Source: Macrostomum hystrix (taxonomy: Eukaryota > Platyhelminthes > Macrostomidae). From it: a DNA stretch of 64,000 bases. A program made the position numbers and the translations under genes. Positions 20,308 through 31,762 of this stretch are shown here, piece by piece. Positions within the stretch are counted from its first letter, which is position 1, and every line of letters starts with the position of its first letter. The stretch lies in NCBI GenBank assembly GCA_950097015.1, contig CATNEN010000024.1:1510001-1574000 (forward strand), read 5' to 3'. The notes below the pieces were generated by a model. The model did no database searches. It saw only the letters and a program-made list of their open reading frames with translations, and was not told where the DNA came from.

Positions 20308-23300
20308 ATGGCTGACGATGTGAGTGGCATTGCGTGGTTCTGCCATTTGAAGTTTCACACCTGGGGTTTCGCAATAAAGTCATCAGTTTTGAAATTATCA
20401 AGCCGTTAAACGACAGTGACAAATGACAGACATTTTGCGTCGATTTTCATTCTGAACTTCAAGACTCAATAGCCTCTAAACTCCCTTTGTAGCTATGGGA
20501 ATTTGGCTTCTCGAGTTTTGCTAGGTTTTCTGGTGTAGAAGGTTGTCAAATAAACTGGGTTGTCAGATAAAGTGGGTTGTCAGATAAAGTGGGTTGTCAG
20601 ATAAAGTGGGTTGTCAGATAAAGTGGGTTGTCATGTGAAGTGGGTTGTCAGATAAAGTGGGTTGTCATGTGAAGTGGGTTGTCAGATGAAGTGGGGGTTG
20701 AATGTGGAATGTCTCGATCTTTCTCAAAGTCTCGAATTTCTTGTGGTACAAATGTCATTGCTTGGCATTGATTTGTTACAAACTGCCGGAATTGCTGCTT
20801 TCAGAAGAAGGAAGGCAAGCGCGCACAGCGGGCCACTTCAAACGTGTTCGCCGCCTTCCCACAGCAGCAGGTGCAGGAGTTCAAGGAGGTGTGCTAGATG
20901 CTGATATTTCTTATATTAACTTTCCACATTTGTTATACGTACTACTAACTTCAGTAGAAATTAATTCAATTGATACTATTATAATTGACAAATGTGCTTG
21001 TACAAAATGACACTGCTAAAATCTATAGGCCTTCACAATGATCGACCAGAATCGCGACGGTTTCATCGACGTCGAGGATCTCAAGGATATGTACGCCTCC
21101 TTGGGTGAGCGAAAGATCTACTGAAGTAGGGTTTGCATGTAGCTTTTGTTATTACTGTTCTTTACAATCCACTAAATCATTGGAGCCTGTGAATTATGCT
21201 GTCCAACAGGTGGGTATCCTGTATAACAGGTGGGTATCCTGTCTAACAGGTGGGTATCCTGTATAACAGGTGGGTATCCTGTATAACAGGTGGGTATCCT
21301 GTATAACTTGTGAGTATCCAGTCTAACAGGTGGGTATCCTGTCTAACAGGTGGGTATCCTGTCTAACAGGTGAGTATACTGTCTAACAGGTGGGTCGTCG
21401 AGACAGTAAGATTTCGATGCTAATTATCTCTTAATTCGAAGAAACAGACAGATATTTTTACTTAAGACAAGCACTTCCCCTCGGCAATCAACTAATTTCA
21501 CAGGCCGTCAGCCGACAGACAAGGAGCTGCAGGAGATGCTGAAGGAGTCGCCAGGTCCTCTGAACTTCACAATGTTCCTTCAGATTTTTGGCGAGCGACT
21601 AACCGGCTCCGATCCAGAAGACGCGTTGCGCAACGCCTTCAAGATGTTCGACGATGTCAACACCGGATTCCTGGATGAGGAGTAGTGAGTTAACTACAGG
21701 TCGGAAAGCTAGCAAGGCTTCGAATATAACGGACTAGTTGAGCCCTGCCAGCTGAAAATGTTCATGTAGAAGGTTGCCAGTTGAAAGGCTGCCAGTTGAA
21801 TGGCTGCCAGTTAGAAGGTTACCAGTTGGAAGGCTGCCAGTTGGAGGGCTGCCAGTTGGATGGCTGCCAGTTAGAAGGTTGCCAGTTGGAAGGCTGCCAG
21901 TTGGAAGGATACCAGTTGGAAGGCTGCCAGTTTGAAGGCTGCCAGTTGGAAGGCTGCCAGTTAGAAGGCTGCCAGTTGGAAGGCTGCCAGTTGGAAGGCT
22001 GCCAGTTTGAAGGATGCCAGTTGGAAAGCTGCCAGTTAGAAGGTTGCCAGTTGAAAGGCTGCCAGTTGAATGGCTGCCAGTTAGAAGGTTGCCAGTTGGA
22101 AGGCTGCCAGTTGGAGGGCTGCCAGTTGAAGGCTGCCAGTTATAGAAGGTTGCCTGTTGGAAGGCTGCCAGTTAAAAGGCTGCCAGTTAGAAGGTTGCCA
22201 GTTGAAAGGCTGCCAGTTGAATGGCTGCCAGTTAGAAGGTTGCCAGTTGAAAGGCTGCCAGTTGAATGGCTGCCAGTTAGAAGGTTGCCAGTTGGAAGGC
22301 TGCCAGTTGGAGGGCTGCCAGTAGAAGGCTGCCAGTTATAGAAGGTTGCCTGTTGGAAGGCTGCCAGTTAAAAGGCTGCCAGTTAGAAGGTTGCCAGTTG
22401 GAAGGCTGCCAGTTTGAAGGATGCCAGTTGGAAAGCTGCCAGTTAGAAGGTTGCCAGTTGGAAGGCTGCCAGTTAGAAGGTTGCCAGTTGGATGGCTGCC
22501 AGTTAGAAGGTTGCCAGTTGGAAGGCTGCCAGTTTGAAGGATGCCAGTTGGAAGGCTGCCAGTTTGAAGGCTGCCAGTTGGAAGGCTGCCAGTTAGAAGG
22601 CTGCCAGTTGGAAGGCTGCCAGTTTGAAGGCTGCCAGTTGGAAGGCTGCCAGTTTGAAGGATGCCAGTTGGAAAGCTGCCAGTTAGAAGGTTGCTAGTTG
22701 GAAGGCTGCCATTTAGAAGGCTGCCAGTTGGAAGGCTGCCAGTTGGAAGGCTGCCAGTTTGAAGGATGCCAGTTGGAAAGCTGCCAGTTGGAAGGCTGCC
22801 AGTTGGAAGGCTGCCATTTAGAAGGTTGCCAGTTGGAAGGCTGCCAGTTTGAAGGCTGCCAGTTGGAAGGCTGCCAGTTGTAAGGCTGCCAGTTGTAAGG
22901 CTGCCAGTTTGAAGTTTGCCATTTGGAAGGCTGCCAGTTGGAAGGCTGCCATTTAGAAGGTTGCCAGTTGGAAGGCTGCCAGTTTGAAGGCTGCCACTTG
23001 GAAGGCTGCCAGTTTGAAGTTTGCCAGTTGGAAGGTAGCCAGTTGGAAGGTAGCCAGTTGGAAGGTAGCCAGTTGGAAGGTAGCCAGTTGGAAGGTTGCC
23101 AGTTGGAAGGTTGCCGGGTCGGTACGATAACAATAACCATTTTCCCATCTTTCCGCCGCCGGTCCAGTTTCCGCGACCTCATGAAGAACATGGGCGACAA
23201 CTTCACGGAGGACGAGATTCGCCAGACGTGGAAGGAGGCGCCAATCCAGGGTGGCAAATTGGACTACAACAAGTTCGTCACGCAGATCAAGCGCGGCAAG

Positions 23301-23312
23301 GAGGACGAGTGA
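20308..23312 (+). CDS. Myosin regulatory light chain (muscle type)
   Basis: Five exons: 20308-20319, 20805-20888, 21029-21104, 21504-21684 and 23168-23312. Together they give 165 residues, normal for the family. The protein wraps the myosin heavy chain neck and tunes motor activity. The N-terminus [11 protein letters not shown] matches the myosin light chain kinase site, with Thr15/Ser16 as the likely targets. The first EF-hand loop, residues 38-49 ([12 protein letters not shown]), is complete and should bind a divalent cation. The later EF-hands are degenerate, as is usual. Exon 1 codes only MADD. Three of the four introns hold tandem arrays; intron 4 (21685-23167) is almost entirely one. 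Long LEGCQ-type open frames there are repeat artefacts. Confidence 0.95.
20541..20695. repeat. 17-bp array in myosin light chain intron 1
   Basis: About nine copies of GTGGGTTGTCAGATAAA, with TCATGTGAA variants near the end. Confidence 0.9.
21208..21394. repeat. 20-bp array in myosin light chain intron 3
   Basis: About nine copies of AACAGGTGGGTATCCTGTAT (or GTCT). Each unit contains AACAG|GTGGGTA, which joins an acceptor-like end to a donor-like start on the sense strand. Confidence 0.93.
21761..23115. repeat. 15-bp minisatellite filling myosin light chain intron 4
   Basis: About 90 copies of TTGGAAGGCTGCCAG with TTAGAAGG, TTTGAAGG and TTGAATGG variants. Larger blocks of several units are themselves repeated (for example near 22030-22330). 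The 15-bp length keeps frames open on both strands. Confidence 0.95.
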
Positions 23313-23865
23313 TCCGGGATTGGGATTTTATCCTTCGTCTAGATAATTAGCGCTACAAGCTCACTTTAGTTCTAAACTGCGATAGACCAGTTCTATACTA
23401 GCATTATCTAATTATATACTTGCTTTATTGAGTTTGTTTTTATTTCAAACTCATATGTAGGCACGATCGCCTACTCGCGCTACTCGCACAACATCAGTAG
23501 TATAGCTTGCATAATTAACTTAACAAATAATTAAAGACTCGAATGTGTTAAGCTTTCAAATTATTATTAAACTTCTCGCAAGATCAAAACCCTTTTTCGC
23601 TTCTTCTCAGCACAGATTAAGTACGCAACATACAGAATAAAGTGCAATGAGTGCGACTATAACAAATATTTGTTGAATAAAGCATAAAACCAATTTAACC
23701 AATATAATCTATCAGTATCAATAAATATACAAGCGTACAAAAGCATACACAGGTATTATTAAATGAAGGTCAATGATTAACATAGTTAACTGCTAAAAGT
23801 GGCCAATATAAATTAAACAGCTGAAGTAAAGCCGTTGCTTCTGGCCTTCAATTTTACTTACCATC
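23313..23865. other. 3' flank of the myosin light chain gene
   Basis: AT-rich 3' UTR and spacer, with two AATAAA motifs. Nothing else was seen before the next array. Confidence 0.5.
23636..23681 (+). terminator. Candidate polyadenylation signals of the myosin light chain gene
   Basis: AATAAA at 23636-23641 and again at 23676-23681, some 325-370 bases after the stop. Confidence 0.45.
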
Positions 23866-24245
23866 AGATCTCTGATGACATTATCTAGTATCCTCAGGTC
23901 TCTGATGACATTATCTAGTATCCTCAGGTCTCTGATGACATTATCTAGTATCCTCAGGTCCCTTATGACATTATCTAGTATCCTCAGGTCTCTGATGACA
24001 TTATCTAGTATCCTCAGGTCCCTTATGACATTATCTAGTATCCTCAGGTCCCTTATGACATTATCTAGTATCCTCAGGTCTCTGATGACATTATCTAGTA
24101 TCCTCAGGTCCCTTATGACATTATCTAGTATCATCAGGTCTCTGATGACATTATCTAGTATCATCAGGTCTCTGATGACATTATCTAGTATCCTCAGGTC
24201 TCTGATGACATTATCTAGTATCCTCAGGTCTCTGATGACATTAGC
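23866..24245. repeat. 30-bp minisatellite, first of a related pair
   Basis: About 12.6 copies of a 30-bp unit containing ACATTATCTAGTATCCTCAG. The variable part is TCTCTGATG or CCCTTATG. It directly abuts the next array, whose unit is related. Confidence 0.95.
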
Positions 24246-24733
24246 TGTACCCTCAGGACATTCACAGCATTAGCTAGTACCCTCAGGTCATTCACGGCAT
24301 TAGCTAGTACCCTCAGGTCATTCACAGCATTAGCTAGTACCCTCAGGTCATTCACAGCATTAGCTAGTACCCTCAGGTCATTCACAGCATTAGCTAGTAC
24401 CCTCAGGTCATTCACAGCATTAGCTAGTACCCTCAGGTCATTCACAGCATTAGCTAGTACCTTCAGGTCATTCACAGCATTAGCTAGTACCCTCAGGTCA
24501 TTCACAGCATTAGCTAGTACCTTCAGGTCATTCACAGCATTAGCTAGTACCCTCAGGTCATTCACAGCATTAGCTAGTACCCTCAGGTCATTCACAGCAT
24601 TAGCTAGTACCCTCAGGTCATTCACAGCATTAGCTAGTACCCTCAGGTCATTCACAGCATTAGCTAGTACCTTCAGGTCATTCACAGCATTAGCTAGTAC
24701 CCTCAGGTCATTCACAGCATTAGCTAGTACCCC
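24246..24733. repeat. 30-bp minisatellite, second of a related pair
   Basis: About 16 copies of a 30-bp unit containing GCATTAGCTAGTACCCTCAG. It matches the unit of the adjacent array at 22 of 30 positions in the same register. Units within this array are almost identical. Confidence 0.95.
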
Positions 24734-25673
24734 AGAGCCTTAAGCACAAGCTAATAAAAAATAATCGGAAAATGAAAGTCAGACTTCGTTATAGTTCTGA
24801 GAGCTGATAGTTTCTACAACTGAAAAATTAATTAACAGCAATACAGAAAATATGCCTATTTCAACTGAATTGTACTGTCCCTCGCGACAAAAAACGCAGA
24901 ATTTAGTTGTTTTTGTCTGCTTTAATAAAGCACAAAAACACTAATGCGATCAATATAAATTAACACAATGAAAATATATATTAGTAGATGGCAGAACAAC
25001 ACAGATTGCATTTGTTAGATTAAAATTCCAAACGGTAAATGACAAAGAGTATGTTATATTATGTTTAGCATAAGATACCAACAAGTCTTTTAATCTAGCA
25101 AACAATGAAGCTTAACTAGATTTGCAGGGGTGACAAAAATATAGAACAAAGAAAATCACAAAACCTGTCCACAAAGCAATGAAACATAAAGCAGAAAAAC
25201 GGAGAACAAAAACTTGGTGCATACTACTAGTACCAAAAAGTAGTAGAAAATACTAAATATAGTGGCCCAAAAGCGAAACGAAGCAAGCGGGACATTCTCA
25301 GTCTCTATAAATAAATAAACAATAGTGTGCAGCAACAGTGAGAAATCGGACAATAAAATGAAAATTTCACTGCTACAATCGGCCAAACATATAATAAAGT
25401 TTTTTGGTTTCACAGCAAACCGACCTATTATTACAAATATATATATATATATACCGGAGCCAGAAAAAAGTTGCTAAGAGAAAATAAATATCCAACACAC
25501 AGACACACAAATACACAAACGATACCTACTTAGACACGCACGGAGAGATAACAGTAAAGAAGATGATTTCAATAGTTGAAAAAGTACCGGGCTATGCAGT
25601 TTCAGCTTCTAGAATCATAGAATCACTTGCATAGTGCGTATAATTAGTGGTAAAACATCGTGCTTCATCTCCA
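24734..25673. other. Intergenic region between arrays
   Basis: AT-rich, with a short (AT)n run at about 25438-25452. An 85-residue minus-strand frame at 25156-25413 is hydrophobic by composition only and I do not call it a gene. Confidence 0.5.
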
Positions 25674-26855
25674 CACTTGTGTGGGACAGCTAATCCCAAT
25701 TAATGTGTGAGTGACATAGCTAATCCCCATTCACACATGTGTGAGTGACATAGCTAATCCCCATTCTCACTTGTGGGAGTGACATAGCTAATCCCCATTC
25801 TCACTTGTGGGAGTGACATAGCTAATCCCCATTCTCACTTGTGGGAGTGACATAGCTAATCCCCATTCTCACTTGTGGGAGTGACATAGCTAATCCCCAT
25901 TCTCACTTGTGGGAGTGACATAGCTAATCCCCATTCACACATGTGTGAGTGACATAGCTAATCCCCATTCACACATGTGTGAGTGACATAGCTAATCCCC
26001 ATTCTCACTTGTGGGAGTGACATAGCTAATCCCCATTCACACTTGTGTGAGTGACATAGCTAATCCCCATTCTCACTTGTGGGAGTGACATAGCTAATCC
26101 CCATTCACACATGTGTGAGTGACATAGCTAATCCCCATTCACACATGTGTGAGTGACATAGCTAATCCCCATTCTCACTTGTGGGAGTGACATAGCTAAT
26201 CCCCATTCTCACTTGTGGGAGTGACATAGCTAATCCCCATTCACACATGTGTGAGTGACATAGCTAATCCCCATTCTCACTTGTGGGAGTGACATAGCTA
26301 ATCCCCATTCTCACTTGTGGGAGTGACATAGCTAATCCCCATTCTCACTTGTGGGAGTGACATAGCTAATCCCCATTCTCACTTGTGGGAGTGACATAGC
26401 TAATCCCCATTCACACATGTGTGAGTGACATAGCTAATCCCCATTCACACATGTGTGAGTGACATAGCTAATCCCCATTCTCACTTGTGGGAGTGACATA
26501 GCTAATCCCCATTCACACTTGTGTGAGTGACATAGCTAATCCCCATTCTCACTTGTGGGAGTGACATAGCTAATCCCCATTCACACTTGTGTGAGTGACA
26601 TAGCTAATCCCCATTCACACTTGTGTGAGTGACATAGCTAATCCCCATTCACACTTGTGTGAGTGACATAGCTAATCCCCATTCACACTTGTGTGAGTGA
26701 CATAGCTAATCCCCATTCACACTTGTGTGAGTGACATAGCTAATCCCCATTCACACTTGTGTGAGTGACATAGCTAATCCCCATTCACACATGTGTGAGT
26801 GACATAGCTAATCCCCATTCTCACTTGTGTGAGTGAAGTGGCTAATCCCCATTCA
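25674..26855. repeat. 34-bp minisatellite with an embedded palindrome
   Basis: About 34 copies. Each unit has an invariant part GTGACATAGCTAATCCCCAT and a hairpin part of two main types: TCTCACTTGTGGGA, or TCACACATGTGTGA (also TCACACTTGTGTGA). The second type is a perfect 14-bp palindrome. It lies in the convergent spacer between the myosin light chain and PGRMC genes. Confidence 0.95.
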
Positions 26856-27137
26856 CTAAAATTCACGCATCAAAGCATATATAAAACCTGGAAGACACTT
26901 AACACCAAGGAGATAAAGCCAGTAAATTCGCACAATCGAAAACTATGGTAGCTTATTTGTTCAGATTGGAATATTGATAATCCAACAAAGACCACAAGCG
27001 ACAAGCGGAGAGGGAAAAAAGCGTATCAACCAGATAGATAGGAAATGAGCATGAGTGGGGCAATAATTCAATAAAAAATCTGCTATCAATTCGCAGTGGG
27101 AGTTCAAGTGGCCAGGGACAATGGCAAGCCGTTGTCG
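26856..27137. other. Short spacer, likely 3' UTR of the PGRMC gene
   Basis: AT-rich sequence between the 34-bp array and the PGRMC stop codon. Nothing distinct was seen. Confidence 0.4.
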
Positions 27138-29622
27138 CTACTTGCCGGATGGTCTCTGTCGAAGGCCTTCTAGGCCACCAGAAGTGGCCGAAGATGCGGC
27201 CGACGCAGCCATGGGGGCGCCAATCGACGATGATGAGGTCGACGCCGCCGTTGTCAATGGCGACGCGGCGCCACTCGAACTGTCGGCCTGATCGTCGTCA
27301 CTGTCAGAGTACTCTGTGGGCTGCTCACTGGGCCTGAGCAGCTTGCCAACCAGGTCGTACTTTTCTGTCGGTAGAGCGGAGGCAGGGGAGTGTAGGGGAA
27401 TGTGATCGACTAGTACAGGCGATCATGAGTACTGAGCTAGTACAGGCGATCATGAGTACTGAGCTAGTACAGGCGATCATGAGTACTGAGCTAGTACAGG
27501 CGATTATGAGTACTGAGCTAGTACAGGCGATCATGAGTACTGAGCTAGTGCAGGTGATTTTGAGTACTGAGCTAGTACAGGTGATCATGAGTACTGAGCT
27601 AGTATCAGGTGATCATGAGTACTGAGCTAGTACAGGTGATTTTGAGTACTGAGCTAGTACAGGTGATCATGAGTACTGAGCTAGTACAGGTGATCATGAG
27701 TACTGAGCTAGTACAGGTGATCATGAGTACTGAGCTAGTACAGGTGATCATGAGTACTGAGCTAGTACAGTTGATTTTGAGTACTAAGCTAGTGCAGGTG
27801 ATCATGAGTACTGAGCTAGTACAGGTGATTTTGAGTACTCAGCTAGTGCAGGTGATCATGAGTACTGAGCTAGTACAGGTGATCATGAGTACTGAGCTAG
27901 TACAGGTGATTTTGAGTACTAAGCTAGTGCAGGTGATCATGAGTACTGAGCTAGTACAGGTGATCATGAGTACTGAGCTAGTACAGGTGATTTTGAGTAC
28001 TAAGCTAGTGCAGGTGATCATGAGTACTAAGCTAGTGCAGGTGATCATGAGTGCTTAAAGCTAGCTAGAAAGTGAAAACATGTGGCTACCTTTAAACTGC
28101 AGTTCCCACTCTTTCAGACTCTCTAGCTGCTTGGGATTGAGGTCGCTAAGGTCGTCATAGGTGTCCTTGAGAGCAGAAGAATCCAATGAAAATGTGGCCA
28201 GTGCTCTAGAGGCATCTCGTCCAGCAAAAACTGCATAAGGACTGCCTGCAATGCAGATAATAGTGTGAAGAAATCATGAGAAATATCTCTTAAGCCATCG
28301 AAATATTTTTATCACAATCAAGTAAGAGATCAATCATGTAACTTTAACTTGCTAAACAAAACATATGTATTAAAACAAGGTATATAACCAGTGCATGATT
28401 GCTTGTTCATTCACTCAATGAAGAAGCATGAATGGAATTAGACTGAGCACTGGGTCAGCATCCACCTGTCCCTCCTAAATCTTCTGCCAGTAGGCCTATA
28501 TGCATGCTGTTTCTACTTATTGGCCATTGGTCTCATTATAATTTTCATTGCTTATAATTATGTTAATAATATAAAGATAAATCCATTAAGTTATTCATAT
28601 ACTTCACAAAGTTATAGAAAATTAAAAAATACACTATAAACTCATTTTCAAGAAAAGGCCGTTGGAATTAGGAATATTATATTGAAATGTCTTAAAGAAA
28701 TGTAGCTAATAGATAAAATTAAAAAAAATTAAGTTAATAAAATCAAAGCATATGCCGAAATAAAATAACTACTAAAAAAGTAAATGCCTAAACAAAACAA
28801 CTTGAATACAGAATATATATTTTTTTGTTTAGCTATTGAATTATTTTAATATGAGCTAAAATAAAGCCTAGTCAGCCAAGCTAGACTAAACTAAGTCAAT
28901 AGCTATCAAAACTTATTAAATAACATTGTAATAAACAATGGTTAGAAAATGTGTTTGTAGTATTTGAAATTAAAACAATACAACTTTTACTAGCCGTTTT
29001 TCTATATCATGATACTGCATCCATAGCCTATTTTAAATGATTTTATAATAATGGTTACTTCTGACTGTCTACTATTGTTTACCAAGTATCAAGAAATATT
29101 CTGTAAATTTTAATTACTAGCTAATTTATTTGAAAATACCCATGGCTATGTTTATATATATGCATTTTAAGTTAGCTACATAGTGCATATATGCATATAT
29201 GGCCATATAATATTACCTTGCCTATAAAAATAAGCTTAAACACAAAGCACACATTAAGTATAGAAACACAAATAACTAAAACAGTAAAACTTAGATTACA
29301 CAAAAAACTTACCTTTTCCATACATGTTCCTGCCTTTGTTAGTAACATCAAATACCTTCTGATTAACAGCCACAAGAATCCTTTTTTCTTCATTGGACTC
29401 TCCATTATAAACAGCCAATTCTTCAACAGTAAAGTCCTGCCTTTTCATCTTAGGAAGAATTGGTGCCTTATTCTTGTCTTCACTGGGGTCAGCTGCTGGC
29501 CTTTTGATTTTAAAGATCTTATAAATCAAAAAGAAGCAAACACCAAGCAATAGAAGATTAAGAGGACTTGTAACCAGTTCAGTTATCAGTGATTTTGAAA
29601 CTTCCCACGTTTTAGCAGTCAT
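27138..29622 (-). CDS. Membrane-associated progesterone receptor component (cytochrome b5-like heme protein)
   Basis: Three exons, 29622-29313, 28245-28090 and 27364-27138, give 230 residues (human PGRMC1 has 195, PGRMC2 about 223). Family members are ER membrane heme proteins that bind cytochrome P450s and act in sterol metabolism. A membrane span lies at about 20-39. The cytochrome b5-like domain follows (about 60-165), with [21 protein letters not shown] and [14 protein letters not shown]. Tyr101 and Tyr107 match the two tyrosines that line the heme site in PGRMC1. The usual GPEGPY is GKGSPY here. The last exon carries KYDLVGKLL and a YSDSDDDQ acidic site, then a lineage-specific Ser/Ala-rich tail of about 45 residues. 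The phase 1 junctions restore the family sequence exactly. Intron 2 is mostly a 27-bp array. Confidence 0.95.
27417..28052. repeat. 27-bp minisatellite in PGRMC intron 2
   Basis: About 23 copies of a 27-bp unit containing GAGCTAGTACAGGTGATCAT. Variants are GATTTTGAG and AGTGCAGG. It lies inside intron 2 (27365-28089) of the minus-strand gene. On the sense strand each unit has ACTAGCTCAG. Confidence 0.95.
28246..29312 (-). other. PGRMC intron 1
   Basis: A 1.07-kb AT-rich intron without an array. It holds one TAGGCCTA octamer near 28490. No nested gene was seen. Confidence 0.6.
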
Positions 29623-30717
29623 TGTGCTGCGCAGTGAGCAGTGAGCTATAAGCTAGGCGCTAGATAAAGTATTGAGGCAAATGCAGAAGATGCGTTTGTG
29701 AATCTACAAAAAATAAAACAGTAAAGGGCTATACTATCTGAGCAGCTAAAGGAACATTTTTATGAAAAAGAAGACAAGTTTTATTTCTTCACGTTCTATA
29801 ATTGCTTCTTACCAGCTTCCTAATTACTCGACAATTTTATATCGTTTTAGCTTTCTACGAAATTAGTGACGTAGTTACAAGTGTAATAAAATTTTTAATC
29901 TATTTGAAATTGTTATTAAAGTCAAAATATTTCGTGTGTACTGTTATTAAAAATAAATTATGCTAAATCGTCTCATATAACCGGTATTTTCGTACGGATG
30001 TTTTGTATTAATTATGTATTTATTATTTGTTTAAACTACGCTAAGCATGTTATTAAATATAAAGTGACACCAGTTGCAACCGGGTTTCTGACACGCGCGC
30101 GCGCATCGGGATTCTAGCCACTAAGTTTATATAATTAGATTGGAATTTGGCCTGGTCTTATTTAACGAATTGTGGGGAACAGCGCGTGTGTCAGCGAAGC
30201 GGCATTTCTAATTAGCATAACAGAGAAGTAGGCCCTATGACTAAATAATATAATATTAAGCTGCAGCCTTCAAAACGACCTTCAATTTCATTACAAATGG
30301 CGACCACCCACCAATAATTTCATTACATTTGGAACGTTCGAAATTATTCGGTTTTGTCATGTATAACAATATTCTAAAAACCTAGCTCTGTGAAATATAG
30401 GATTATTTATCAGAAATCTTTTTCCCAACAACTTTTGTTCGTACTTCTTTTCCTGCATGTGAATAAATTAATTTTTGAATAAATTTTTGTAATTCCAAAT
30501 AGTTTATCAAGGACCACTACGAGCGTAGAATAAGACTATGTCCTCTTCTTCTAGTGGTTCTTGGTGTGTATATAACTAAACTTTACTTCAAAGGGTTCCT
30601 TAAAATGTTTGTAGCCTTTTCCACCGAAAAAAATACGAGTAATTTGATAAAGCATTAGAAATTGCTCGCTTCTCTGATAAAAATATATAACAAACAATGT
30701 TATGAGAAACATAAGAA
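29623..30717. other. Intergenic region upstream of PGRMC
   Basis: AT-rich, with a short alternating CG run near 30092-30106 (ACACGCGCGCGCGC). No gene was seen. Confidence 0.5.
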
Positions 30718-30934
30718 ATGTCTAATCTCTCCTGTTTCTCATCTCTCCCGTGTCTAATCTCTCCCCTGTCTAATCTCTCCTGTGTCTCATCGCTCTCGTG
30801 TCTCATCTCTCCCGTGTCTCATCTCTCCCGTGTCTCATCTCTCCCCAATCTCATATTTATACAGTCAATGCGGCCCGCTGTCGTCTTTTAGGTTCTCTCT
30901 TTGGCCCGCCAGCAAATAAGTTTGCCTACCCCTA
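30718..30934. mobile_element. hAT-like transposon remnant with short 16-bp array (copy 1)
   Basis: About eight copies of TCTCATCTCTCCCGTG (30718-30846) are followed by about 90 bases that match the flank of the large array ending at 59149. The right end, read inward on the minus strand, is TAGGGGTAGGCAAACTTATT and then GGCGGGCCAAA. This resembles Charlie-type hAT terminal inverted repeats (CAGGGGTCGGCAAAC). No left end was found. Confidence 0.7.
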
Positions 30935-31762
30935 TTATACACTGTTATTATTAAGTTCATCGACCCAATGAAGTAGCTAGTATAGCTTATATAAACTACG
31001 ACTAGTCTATAAATCGGGTATGAACGAAGAACTCAAAATAAGAGAACCTTGATATAATTTTCCCACGTGTCTGGGATTTAGAACAGGCGCAGCACATCCG
31101 TTTTTAGTTCCACATGCATGTGCAGCTTCTTTATACAGTTGGAAATATAATTATGTGGCATTATATTGATTTTTTCGGTTTTTAGCAGTGCAAACCAGTC
31201 GCTATGACTCATGCGAGTTGGTGACTGGGGCGGAGGAGGATCGACATGCAATAAGCCAAGGGTGGCGCCCTCTCCCCATTTCTGGGAGACGCGGAGGCTT
31301 CCCCTACTGGGAAGAGGCTTTTGGTGGGAGAGGAAAAAAGTGCCCCCGGATCTGCCGACAATAAATCACGCTATGGGAGGTGGGGAACAAGGGAGGGAAA
31401 AAAGTAGTTTTTTTCCTAATCAACCAACCCTCTTTCATCACAATTAGGGCACAGGCCTCTGAAATACCGAATTCCTTAAAGGATTCCTCATAACAAGAAA
31501 TGTGGCGCCGCCATCTTTGTCGTCCTTGATGCTTTCGGAAAATAGGAAACTCTGGGAAACTTGAATCCAGGTGCGCGGATGGAACTAGGGATCCACATTG
31601 GGGTGGGATTTTTGGGGAGTCAATGGCGAATGACCTAGTGACCCAGAACACGCCAAGAAAGACACTTTTCTGACGGAGGATAAAGTGATAAATCACTTAA
31701 AGGGCACAGAAGTTAATGGAGAGTTAATGGGCACAGCTCGAAATTGTTTGTTAGCATGAGGT
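30935..31762. other. Intergenic region, mixed composition
   Basis: A GC-richer stretch at about 31200-31640 has weak open frames on both strands but no recognisable domain. I see no supported gene. Confidence 0.45.

Noticed and set aside
21781..23257. Long LEGCQ and NWQPS repeat proteins in myosin light chain intron 4
   Set aside because: The unit is 15 bp, a multiple of three, so frames stay open on both strands by arithmetic. The region is an intron.
23866..24733. CRISPR-like array
   Set aside because: Repeats are contiguous with no unique spacers, and the window is eukaryotic.
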